In this document: positions 12,701 through 22,657 of the stretch, piece by piece
Numbering within the stretch: position 1 is the first letter of the stretch
How the letters are laid out: each line of letters starts with the position of its first letter
DNA from: Asparagopsis taxiformis
Lineage: Eukaryota > Rhodophyta > Florideophyceae > Bonnemaisoniales > Bonnemaisoniaceae
Direction of reading: 5' to 3'
Length of the DNA: 64,000 bases
Assembly (NCBI GenBank): GCA_030407315.1
Contig: JALQPE010002305.1
Coordinates: 1 to 64,000, forward strand
The notes under the pieces: generated by a model
Seen by the model: only the letters and a program-made list of their open reading frames with translations
Databases searched by the model: none
What the model was told of the DNA's origin: nothing
Made by a program: the position numbers and the translations under genes

Positions 12701-12821
12701 CCATGTCCACTTCGCGAGATTGCTGGTCGGAGACGAAAATGTCGTTGACCGACAGCGTGCCAGTTTCCATGGAGTACATGGAGAGCTCAAGTTTATCGAA
12801 AACTTTCCTGGCGTTACGCAT
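9796..12821 (-). CDS. ParB-like / 2OG-Fe(II) dioxygenase-like protein, copy B
   Basis: ATG 12821 (MRNARKVF) is preceded by CCAAACCAAA and a CT-repeat leader. Residues ~25-170 form a ParB-like domain (GLITVGK, YEICDGLHRHAVGK, LPVSIVSR, SQALNAKAHR), followed by a helical region. Then comes a Pro-rich and basic linker with KRK motifs (likely nuclear) and an acidic stretch. The C-terminal domain has the 2OG-Fe(II) layout: SGFYLEE start, His-Leu-Asp (10420-10428), GDLEHAGPGW with the distal His at 10177-10179, and LRIH with the Arg at 10063-10065. It ends in an acidic Ser/Asp/Glu tail. One frame break near 10520 (AA run) separates the first 788 codons from the last ~230; one added A joins them. 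Substrate unknown; DNA bases or histones are plausible given the neighbours. Confidence 0.7.
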
Positions 12822-12880
12822 TTTGGTTTGGGTGGTGTGTTGGCGGTAGGGAGAGCGGGGAGATAGAGATGGAAATGGAC

Positions 12881-12904
12881 GGAGAGAGAGAGAGAGAGAG
12901 AGAG
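12881..12904. repeat. GA microsatellite in the leader of copy B
   Basis: An uninterrupted GA run, read as CT on the sense strand of copy B, lies 60-83 bases upstream of its ATG. Similar but less regular CT-rich tracts precede the ATGs at 8956 and 14434, so it may be a shared core-promoter or 5' UTR feature. Confidence 0.6.
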
Positions 12905-13020
12905 CGAAAGTTGAGGTTGCGGTGACACGCGTAGTACGGTACCGGTAGTCAGGCGTTGGCATAACTCGTTTAATAGGGAAACCTTCAAAATGAACGGTTT
13001 TTTGATATATTGATCATAAT

Positions 13021-13101
13021 TTGTCATACCAAAATTGCTCGAGTAAGACTCAATCCGAACTAATTCATACCCCGGATTGAGAATTGCTCGAGCAAGTCGA
13101 C
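13021..13101. repeat. Single hairpin repeat
   Basis: One hairpin of the same family begins TTGTCATACC and ends GAGCAAGTCG, with arms TTGCTCGAGTAAGACTCAAT and its complement. The following 13102-13660 shows no gene and no recognised feature. Confidence 0.85.
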
Positions 13102-13660
13102 CCCTCCAAATCGTGCAGAAACAGCGATTTCGTCATCCCTCTCAAACAGCCTTGCTGGAACCATACCTCAAACCCGCTTATCGACCCTGACCCTTCCAAA
13201 TTCAACATGAAGTGGGAGCATGGATGACCATTGTCATTTTGAATTCAAATTAATAGGCGGTCTTGGCCATGCAATACTGGTAGCCACCAATCCTTTTCCA
13301 CTTCGTACCAACACTATGAGTGGTGCAACTCTGCAGCTTCATGATGCTGCACTGCTGTCTACCACGCCATATTGCACTGCCCTAGTACTTCCGTAATTAT
13401 GCTAGTAAACTAATTAAATCACATATATACAATTACAACTTCTGACGATCATAACACATGAGCACTATTTCATTTCCAATAGTTCCACTACCCGTTGATG
13501 GGCTGGGTCACCAGGTACAACCCGGAAGCCCAGGCATGGTTACAATTTTTGCACCCGGAAAGGTGCCTCTGAGCATGTCTCTGAGGGCACATGATCCCTG
13601 GAAGACTAGTATTACTCGACGGTGCCGGCTGGAGGGGTGTGGTGGCGCTTCCGTGGCATT

Positions 13661-13894
13661 TGTCATACTCGACTTGCTCGAGCAATACTCAATCCGAACT
13701 AGTTCGTACCCCGGATTGAGTATTGCTCGAGCAATTTCAGGCGGCCGTTCGGCCCGAAAATTGAAAATATTTTTTCAGAAATTATTTCCGCCCAATTTCG
13801 CCCATTTTGGGCGCCAGAAATTGCTCGAGCAATACTCAATCCGAACTAGTTCGTACCCCGGATTGAGTATTGCTCGAGCAAGTCGAGTATGACA
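13661..13894. mobile_element. 234-bp MITE-like element with two internal hairpins
   Basis: Perfect 16-bp terminal inverted repeats: TGTCATACTCGACTTG at 13661-13676 and its complement at 13879-13894. ATT flanks both sides (13658-13660 and 13895-13897), consistent with a 3-bp target duplication, though three bases could match by chance. Inside are two complete hairpins around a spacer that is the reverse complement of the spacer in cluster 2. No coding capacity. The next 540 bases, up to the gene at 14434, show nothing recognised. Confidence 0.75.
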
Positions 13895-14433
13895 ATTCGC
13901 TACCAGATCCCTCAAAACCGCTTATACGGCCGTATGAACGGCTTTGGAGTTACCAGGATGCATTGCGTGTCACATGTTACACACTCCACTACAATCCGAA
14001 ACCGTTTATTTCATCCAACTGCCAAACCCGTTCACACTCACATTTGGTAACAAACTATAGTTTGTATATACCTGTAATGGTTACTTTCTGAACCCGTTCA
14101 AATCGATAGCCACTAAATGGGTGCATTCACTCGTCCATTTCCCTCTATATTACTACCAGTCTATGTGCGTCATCGGCAATCACCTTCCGTCATACGCTTG
14201 TACGAATGCAATAGAACCCCTGTTCCCCGTTCTTCAGGTATTGTTCGAATTAATCCCCCACGTCGCACGTCATTTCATCAATATTTTTTAAATTTCTGCG
14301 GTAATCACGCATATAAGGAACTGATTTGTACTGTTTTTCTATTTCGACTGAGGTACAAAAAATCGTCGTTCCCCTCTATTCCATCTCTCTCTCTATCATT
14401 CCCAGCTCTCTACTTTTCGCTCCCACCAACACT

Positions 14434-16224
14434 ATGCCTCAAGACACGCACGGCTCCGTTGTTAGCACAGAGGGTGCCCTTTCCCCTCTCCCCAACCATG
14501 AACACGGTAACGGGACCATTCTGTGGATAGACCCAGCCAGGGTCGTTTCCGTGCCCGCCATTCATGGCGTAGAGGGTGCTACCAATCGCACTTCCCGTTC
14601 TCGCAGCCCCAGGCCTTCCTCTTCTCCTTCGCGCAGGGTCCAGCAGCCCCCTCCGCAGTGGGACGGTCCCAATATCCATGGGTACCTCACAGCCGAACAA
14701 GATGTCGTTCTACTCGGCGGGGCCTTCGAATGCGAGAGCTACTGGTCTTCAGAGCACTCGACAGACTCCATTTCGTATGTCAAGATGCGCTACGACGTGC
14801 ATGCCAGCGACGTCACGACCTTACTAGCCATCCTTGCCAACATTTTCCGCGCTGGGCGCGGGCTCGAAATGGAGGAATGTGTCCTTATCATGCTCTACCT
14901 TCGCGACTGCTGGCACATGGCCGACTTCTCGGCTGACAATACGCCCTTGGAAGACCGCTCTTTCGCCAAGCTCTTGGATTGGGTCAAGATGCAGTGCCAG
15001 GTGCTTGAAGACAATGCAACCGCGTATGTTCTGTACTTCTTCTCAATGACCTACCTGAGACACACTTACAACATCGCGCAGTCTCTCCGCCCGTACACCT
15101 CAGCAGATCTAACTGCCGCTGCTGCAGACCCGTCCATCTCCCCCATAGACACCAGAGTCTGGGAAATGTTCCTTCGCGGAACTGGACGAGACTTGTTCGA
15201 TCTATCCACATCTCTCTTCACCGAGGTGCATCAGAACATGGACCTCACCTACAGCACTGTTCAGATGGAACGTACAAACTACCCTCGCTCCCCTTTCACT
15301 CGCCAGACCCTCGTTCCCACCTTCATGATCAAACACCTCTACCGTCCAGCTGAGCGAAGATCCTCAAAGCCAAATCCCTGGGATACCTCTCGTCCTGCAA
15401 CCACCTTCGAAAAGGTCCTCTTCCTCACCGTCCTGGTTTCCATCGAGAAGACCAAAGTCAGGACGAAAAGGTCAAGGAAATCGGCTTTCCGCTTCGAAAG
15501 GGCGAGTACAGCTGCTGCACAGCACGTCGGTTACGCTGTACTCACCATTGTGGACGCCTGGAATGAGCTCGCCACCTGCCTCGGTGTAGAAGACGCAGAG
15601 ACCTTACTGCAGCCTTACATCCTGTTCGACGAACACGTCAACATGTATACCGCTATAACAGATGCCCGCCCCAGCCACCACCGGAAATATGCACCGCTAC
15701 AGGAGCTCCTCACCATTCTCCACGGCAAAGGAGCCATTCGCGGTTCGCAGTATCCTGCTGCGACCAGCACCTGGGCGCTGCAGCGCAGTGACCTACAAGA
15801 CAAGCAAATGCGTATGGCCGCGCAAAACTTCATTCAGCAAATTCTCATGATTGCTTCAGAACAAGACCTATTCAAGGAATCTCCAGAGGATGTCGCCTTC
15901 CTCAACTCCTATCGCAAACCCGAGTCCTCTCAGGCCTCCGACACAGAACGGTTCACACGAATCCCGGCTCTGGCCTCGGTGGAGAGATCTCTCACGGCTT
16001 TCCGTCCTGGTACTCAGCAGGACTTCACTCCTACCAATATGGATGTTGTCACAGAAGATGTCGTTCAGCCCAGCAGCTCCGTCACCAGACGCACTGCTGA
16101 TGCGATGCAGCAGGATGGTGATGAAGTTTCTCGTCCCGGTCAGCCCGCATCGAAGAAGACTCGTTGGATCCTTCAGCTCCACAAACCGCCGAGGACAACC
16201 AAGGAGACAACGAAAACGTCTTGA
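14434..16224 (+). CDS. Unrecognised helical protein, possibly N-terminal part of the methyltransferase
   Basis: ATG 14434 (MPQDTHGS) was preferred over the upstream open frame because it follows a CT-rich leader and ACCAACACT. The first ~90 residues are low-complexity Ser/Pro/Arg. Residues ~95-500 are predicted from composition to be mostly helical with conserved-looking hydrophobic blocks. The C-terminus carries a basic ASKKTR motif. No family recognised. The frame overlaps the next gene by 61 bases. One extra T after the CGT near 16163 would fuse the two frames without loss, giving a ~1160-residue protein. Whether it is a separate protein or the N-terminus of the methyltransferase cannot be decided from sequence alone. 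Confidence 0.55.
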   Translation: MPQDTHGSVVSTEGALSPLPNHEHGNGTILWIDPARVVSVPAIHGVEGATNRTSRSRSPRPSSSPSRRVQQPPPQWDGPNIHGYLTAEQDVVLLGGAFECESYWSSEHSTDSISYVKMRYDVHASDVTTLLAILANIFRAGRGLEMEECVLIMLYLRDCWHMADFSADNTPLEDRSFAKLLDWVKMQCQVLEDNATAYVLYFFSMTYLRHTYNIAQSLRPYTSADLTAAAADPSISPIDTRVWEMFLRGTGRDLFDLSTSLFTEVHQNMDLTYSTVQMERTNYPRSPFTRQTLVPTFMIKHLYRPAERRSSKPNPWDTSRPATTFEKVLFLTVLVSIEKTKVRTKRSRKSAFRFERASTAAAQHVGYAVLTIVDAWNELATCLGVEDAETLLQPYILFDEHVNMYTAITDARPSHHRKYAPLQELLTILHGKGAIRGSQYPAATSTWALQRSDLQDKQMRMAAQNFIQQILMIASEQDLFKESPEDVAFLNSYRKPESSQASDTERFTRIPALASVERSLTAFRPGTQQDFTPTNMDVVTEDVVQPSSSVTRRTADAMQQDGDEVSRPGQPASKKTRWILQLHKPPRTTKETTKTS

Positions 16225-17926
16225 CGTTCGACGAAGACCAAGAAGATGACCCCGTCATCGCTTTCGCTCCCCCTCTTGCCAGTACAATGGACAATTTCGC
16301 TCGCGTCTTCAATTGCTCCTTCCGCGGTCTCGAAGAGGCATACAAGTCAGCCTCTGCCGCTGCTGCCGATTCCAATCCCCTCCCCCCTCTCGAAGGCAAC
16401 GTCCAGCTCGTTCTCACCGACCCGCCGTACAACACAAGGAGGAATGCTGGTCTCCGTAACTCACAGTACGACATCCTCACTGACCGGGATATAGAAGATT
16501 GCGTCGCAATGATGTCCAGGATCCTCCGTCCAGGTGGTCATGGTCTCATTTTCACCTCGTCGGTTCTTTTCCCCAAGTGGTCCGAGGCTCTGCGCGAAGT
16601 GGTTTACCCGGATCACACTCAGATGTTCTCCGTGGACAACCAGCCGCTCTTCTGCATCCGCCATCGGACCAACTATTCTTCCACACCCCTTCGCATGACG
16701 ACAAGTCTGATGAATATGGTTGAGGTCGTTGTCCACGTCACAAAGCTGGGCGCCGGTACCGCCGGCTGGGGACTCGTCAACTATTCCCCACACGGCTACG
16801 TTTGTTCCACCTTTCAACCTTGGACAAACATAATCAACAACATCCCCCGTTTGTCTCATGAAGAACGAATCACCGTCGTCGACCCTCGCAACGCCAAGCG
16901 CAAGATGGCTCTCCGACCAGAGCAGAAGACAAGTGCTCTTCTCAAGGAAATTATCGCTCGTTTCTCCCAGCCCGGTGATGTCGTCGTCGACATGTTCGCG
17001 GGCACATACTCTACTGGTATAGCCGCCCTCACCATGAACGAAGGTCAGTACCGCACTTTCGTCGGGTGCGAGCAGCAACAATACTGCCACGACGTCTCCC
17101 TTCCCAAGCTACAGCTCGCGTTCTGCGAACAGCTCTCCGACGGAAATTTTGCCTCTCATTCCTCCTCCGAAGTTCAGGGCCTGGCAACTGCACACGTCCA
17201 AAAATATCGTGCTGAGGTTCGCAAGAACACCCCGCCTGGTGCACACCTTCCCCAGTCTACGACAATCCCTGAACACCTCACCAGTGTTCTCTGCGGAGTT
17301 TGGAAGTCCCCTTCCCACTACCCTGCCCTTCAGTCCACACCAGTGGACAACTGGGCTCAATCCGTCAGGGCAAACCTTCTCACCGTTGAATCTTCTTATC
17401 TCCTCGCCGTGGACGCAATGTACCAAAAAGTTTACGTTGCTCCGTCCTCCATTCCGAACGCAGGCAACGGTCTTTTTTCAAGAGATGGTTTCGAGGTTGG
17501 AGACTTGGTGGGCTACTATTACGGGTCTCTCGTGTACAGTAATCTGTACAATTCCAAGCGCTCGTCATATGGACGCGATGCCACTGCTTTCAGCACAACC
17601 CGCTTTCGTGATTATGCCCTTCAAATCAAGCACGCAGATCGTAGCTGCCTCATTCCCTCGGCTCGAAAGCTTCCCATCTTCCTATCCCTTTCGAATTCTG
17701 CGTCTGTGCGATGATTAATGATCCGAAAAGGATCAGCTCCGTCGAAAGCATGGAAGCCGACTTCCGTGAGCCCAACGTTGATTTCGAGTGTCCCGATGAA
17801 GATATTATTGATGTCGATATGCTTCAGAAGTACTCTACTGTTAGAATAATTGCCACTCGACCTATCTCACCCAATGAGGAACTACTCCTTGACTACGGTC
17901 CCGAGTATTTCAACAAGACTTCGTAG
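16164..17926 (+). CDS. Beta-class DNA methyltransferase fused to SET domain
   Basis: The catalytic motif TDPPY lies at 16416-16430, and the AdoMet-binding motif FAGT at 16995-17006 comes after it. That order (motif IV before motif I) is the beta-class layout of N6-adenine or N4-cytosine DNA methyltransferases. It differs from the DPPW of MT-A70 enzymes. Downstream (from about 17440) starts a SET domain: NAGNGLFSRDGFEVGDLVGY, then after a frame break near 17690, MINDP, PNVDF and NEELLLDYG at the C-terminus. One extra T in the TTT at 17688-17690 restores the frame. If independent, the first in-frame ATG is 16288 (MDNFARVF). A protein able to methylate both DNA and protein (histone) is the reading; specificity is unknown. 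Confidence 0.75.
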
Positions 17927-18204
17927 ACAATTCCACGTGCAATAGAGCACTCTACCCATTAAACTTTTCTCACTTTCTTGTTCTACTACTTTCTTCTCAG
18001 TATAACACCTATACTTCTACCTTTTCTCCTATACATGACCGTCTATCTCTCTACTCATCACTATGTCAGCTTCCCGTTTTCAACTTTCCCTCTCTCCCGA
18101 ATACGGGAGGACTATAGTACTAATGGAATCAGCTAATTGTGTCCATCTGCGCAGTTAGCCACAATCAGCCATGGAGCTGATGTTCCCTTCCACAGCAGCT
18201 GATG

Positions 18205-18532
18205 TGTCATACTCCACTTAGTCGAGCAAAACTCAATCCGACAATTTCACAATGCCGGATTGAGTTTTGCTCGACCAAGTTTCTTGACTGTAATTGCTTA
18301 CACATGCCTGTCAGCAGGCATTTATCATACTGCACTTGGTCGAGTAAAACTCAATCCGACAATTGCACAATGCCGGATTGAGTTTTGCTCAACCAATTTA
18401 CACTGCATCCAACATTTACGAAAATTCATAAATGTTTCCAAATATAAAATTTTACTGTGGATACCCGAAAGTTGGTCGAGCAATACTCAATCCGGTATTC
18501 GGAGATTCTCGGATTGAGTATTACTCGACCAA
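18205..18532. repeat. Hairpin cluster 3 (three hairpins)
   Basis: Hairpins at about 18205-18280, 18323-18396 and 18472-18532. The first two open with TGTCATACT or TATCATACT and have TTTT in place of the TATT arm (GGATTGAGTTTTGCTCGACC). This is the rightmost group of the family that I found. The stretch 17927-18204 is the presumed 3' flank of the methyltransferase gene, with nothing else recognised. Confidence 0.9.
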
Positions 18533-18789
18533 GCTGAACGCAGCAGAACAGCATACCTCATACCTGTTGCAATTTCTTCATGACATTTCGTCCCTTCATC
18601 ACCTCCCGTTTCGTTTCCTTCATGACATCTCGTCCCTTGTCCCAATCACCACCCGTTTCGTTTCCTTCATGACATTTCGTTCATTCCTTATCTCCATCCC
18701 CACCACCATGTTCAGTTTTATCCGCTTGGCAAGTCTTACGACGCCTTCCTCCCGCTCCCGTCCATCCACCCTCACTCTTTTTTCCGGAA

Positions 18790-21700
18790 ATGCCTCGCAC
18801 AAGAAAGTCCCGCCGTGGTCATCGCCTTCTTTATGCGCCACGCACGGTCTCCAATCCTCCCCTTAGAGCGCCAGCGTCCAGAACCGTCTCCAATCCCATT
18901 TCCCAACGTCGTCCCTCCCACCATGTTCACAGGCCGCAGTCCTCCCAGGATATACCTACGCTATCTAGCACTCCACAACAACCCCAACCCTCTCCGTCTC
19001 CCACAAATGCACCTATACATCAAGACTTCCCATCTCCTGTAATACCAACACCTAGTCAAACAGTCCAACAGCAGATGTTCACTCCACCCCGACTCTGCCT
19101 CTCTCCACATCCACCCTCCCCTCAACACCTCTCTCGTCAAAAAACCGACCAAGAGCAGGGCACAATTTCTTCTTCTAGCAGCGACAATTCTGACAACTCG
19201 GAATCCCGCAATATATATCCATGCTTTCCAAAAACACAATCCGACGACATTCTTCGTCGAGAAGTTGCCGCCTCTCGCAACCTCGTCACAGCCGACTTCA
19301 TCCAAAAGTACTGCAACGAGAAGAAAGCTCGCAAATTCATGCTACAATGGACTTCCCTCTATGCCGCGGCCAGACTTTCTGGTTCTAACAAAACCACCGT
19401 CGAAAGCCTCGAAGAAGCTTCCATTCTTTACAATCACGGCAGGAAGGATTCCAAAAACCCACACGTTCAAAGCGCTATACCGCATTACACAACGGTTAAT
19501 CGTACAGTCAGAAGATGGCTCTTCCATAATTCCTGGCTCCGTTCCGAAACCGTCCATTTCCCCGTCAACGTCGACAGCAGTGGTGCTAGAGTTTCTTCAG
19601 ATGCACTTCTACGTAAAAGTCGCATTGAACTACAAACGAAAACTCCTACTGCCCCCGTAGTCATCATTCTCCCAAGTGAATATGCACGCGCAGACCTCGC
19701 AACGCCAGACTTCTTCAATCTCGTATGGAGACCAGATGGCTTCTCTAAAGATTCAGCCGAGTCTATGTCTTCAATGCATGGAAACATATACTGCACCAAT
19801 CTGGGAAAAATAGAGAGCTACTCTTGAAATCGCAAAACATCGCACTGCGGTCATTCGACGCAACAGGCACCGCCTCCACCGCTTTCGCCGGCTCTACTGT
19901 CCAAATATCAGTTACAGCAGGTCAGAAAGCTGTCTCACTACACCCTCAAGCTGCCCTCTGCTTTCGGCAGCAGCAGATTCAGCACTTCAACGAAATTTAT
20001 GATGCATCCACATCTGCATCCTGGATTCTAGGCGACACTCGAAGCAAGTCAGACGTTGTCTCCCCCCATACCTACCAACCTTCCTTCTCCATTTCTAAGA
20101 GTATTTTCGCTCGATATGCTGTACCCGGAGACCATCTTACAGTTCTATCCCCCGTCTATCCCCACAAAGAAGAGGACTACCCCATCTTCTTTGGCCTCAT
20201 CATTAGTTCCCCCGGCCCTCCTCCCTCTCAGAACTTCTTTTCTTCACCTATTCAAACGGTTCTGTGTCTGTCATTGGTGGAACTAGATCCGTCGATGCTA
20301 TATCTTTAACTTCTCCCGCCCCTTCTCCGACCTCTCCAGCCACGCAAATCAAAGGAACTTTAAACGATGGAACTATCTACTACGTCTATCCTTTTCTACT
20401 CTACTGTGATGACTTCAATGAGGCAACAGGAAAAAAAGGAAGCGCAGGTGGGTGTTACATGCTCCCCATGGGTCTCCCTCTAGACTGCCGCCGTAGCACC
20501 TCTGCTGTCCGCGTTCTTGGTGTCACCGGCCCCGGAGTCAGCACCAACCATGTGCTCCGCTATATTGCGAGAGACATCGTTCAAGGCTGCACTTCCGGTT
20601 TCCGAGACAAGGACCCTTACGGTAATGACTGCGTCATCTTCCTCGACTTTATCGGTTTCGTTTCCGATTATCCGGCCTGCTCACATGTGCTGGACGTCAT
20701 GGGTCATATCAGCGACGTCCCGTGCCATGTTTGTACATTCCCGAGGGGCGATAAGTTTTCACAAAACTCCCAATTCGGTTATAATCCCAACATACACTCC
20801 TCTACAGACTCCACTTTCCGCACTTCAGAGCGTACAAAGGCGTTACGAACCAGTGCTCATCAAGGAGCTGCTCTATACCATAAAAGGCTGGGCCTGAAAT
20901 CCATAGAGGACATCACCGAAACTCCACTTCTTCTCATTGAAGACCTCCTTCGAGAAGCACGTGACTCCGGACGTGTTCCTCTCAATGCAGGTTCAAAACA
21001 ACCATCTCCAGTGGTGCCAGCCACTATAGACTGCTACCGCTCCACTTTCGTTGGTGTCGACCATCTCCTTCAGGGTTTGGCAAAGGATGCGCTGGACAAT
21101 GCTTTCTGCAGCCTCCCTACCGATGATGCAAGACATTTTGCTAACCATTTCATCGTCGATGCTTTGAAAGCACTCGGTCTAAAGCAACAAAAGACAGTTT
21201 ACAACCACTCCAGCTCGGAGACATACACAATGGGTATGAGCGAGCGCTTCTCCGTCATTCTTGTCGCTCCTACGTGCTTTCAAAAAGCACTCATCTTCTC
21301 CCGCTCCCCCGACCACCCACCCAAATCTTCCTCTACAACGGCATCCGACCACCAGAGGACTCTTTCCCTTGATCTTGTCAATCTATTGTCCAATCTAATT
21401 TCTGCTACCTACCACTTGCCGAGGTTGGACATAGACGGTATGCCTGCGGTTCAAAATACAACAAAGAATTCAGGTATGGCTCACTTTAAACATTTGCAGC
21501 AGCTGTCCAAGCAGTATGCCCGCAAAGTCGACGAGCTCGTTCGCACTGCACCCCCGAGGCAGCGAAAAGGTTCTTTTCGAAAGAAAAGAAAGCTAGACTC
21601 TGGAGCTTCTATTGCTCCAGACTCAGAAGCCGACGCTTACGAGACTAAAGGCACAGGATTTCGTCCCCGAAGGACTTTGGACAACAAACCAAACCTTCAT

Positions 21701-22657
21701 CGTTTGGTTGAAGCGTACGAACACACAATACCACTAGTAGGTCATGCTAGACAAGTTGCTGAGCTCGCTTTCGAAGCTACTCATCAGACCATGAAGCGTG
21801 GGCTCGAACAAGCTGGTGGCGCAGATAGACAGCTCGATGCTATGCTCGCAGCACTTGGAAATGACTGGAAATCACGACTGCACCTTGCACTCTCGTCTTT
21901 GCTGCATTCAAACAATACAACCGAGCAGAAGAAAGTCAACCGTCGTTTCCTGCTCCGCCTTCTTTTCGGTAGACAACACGTCGATTCTACCTCGGACATA
22001 CCAGACTATCTCCTCCTTAATCTCTGTCAACACCCACTTCTCAATCATCTTCGCACATCATTCCACCCGTGCTTCTCCTCCCCGTACAACCAGTACTCGT
22101 GGGTGACGGTGAAGCTCTCTAGTTCTATATCTGTTTTCAAATGTGCAAGCAAAACTACTTCTCACGCAATCTCGGGGTATCCCGCCAAAGGCGCGCGATG
22201 GACCTCTTCTCACCAAACATCCGGTACCTCCACTGCTTCTGCTTCACGTGATTTCTCCAAACCTGAGGAGGTCACAAAGGGTTCTGTCCTCCAGGCGTGC
22301 TATCAGTTTCCGTCTTCCACTCCTGTGCTTTCCAATTCATCTAGTCCTACACTCTGGATAGTCCTGGAAGTATTTCTTCCAGAACAGAGAAACAATCAGA
22401 CTACGGATTCCGAAACGTTTCATGTCCTCCTCTACATCCATGTGCCCTGGTCTATCCTGTCTCAAAGTATGAATCTCAAAATTACAGGTACAGAAGCTCA
22501 TGGGAAGTTGGTTTCTTCCTCTTACCGCTGGAGTTCGAAAGGTCGGTCTTATCCACAACTGTACTCCTCAACTATGCTCCGTCAACTTTACAACTCGTTC
22601 TATGACACATGGTGGTCCATCTTTCCTCGATGGCGGATCTTTTTCTATCATCACTAG
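18790..22657 (+). CDS. TNP2/KDZ-like DDE transposase, two frame breaks
   Basis: Three overlapping frames (18790-19827, 19824-20309, 20264-22657) give one ~1290-residue product. The breaks sit at an AAAAA run near 19810 and a TTTT run near 20240; one added base repairs each. ATG 18790 (MPRTRKSRRG) starts a basic, Pro/Ser-rich N-terminus. Transposase signatures lie in the last frame: LDFIGFVSDYPACSHVLDVM, then GHISDVPCHVCTF, the equivalent of the CACTA TNP2 block (PA...L.G....CP.C). C-terminal parts are helical, with a KRKRKLD-type basic stretch. I cannot separate TNP2 (CACTA), Plavaka or KDZ membership by eye. It lies right of hairpin cluster 3 and could mobilise the hairpin elements, but no terminal repeats around the gene were found. 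Confidence 0.6.

Noticed and set aside
13458..13892. 144-residue protein
   Set aside because: Half of it is translated hairpin repeat (repeated LLEQYSIRTSSYPGLSIAR), which is an artefact of the MITE.
5225..18532. A single transposon with defined outer ends
   Set aside because: No pair of long terminal repeats or a matching target duplication was found around the whole gene block, so only a looser cassette is claimed.
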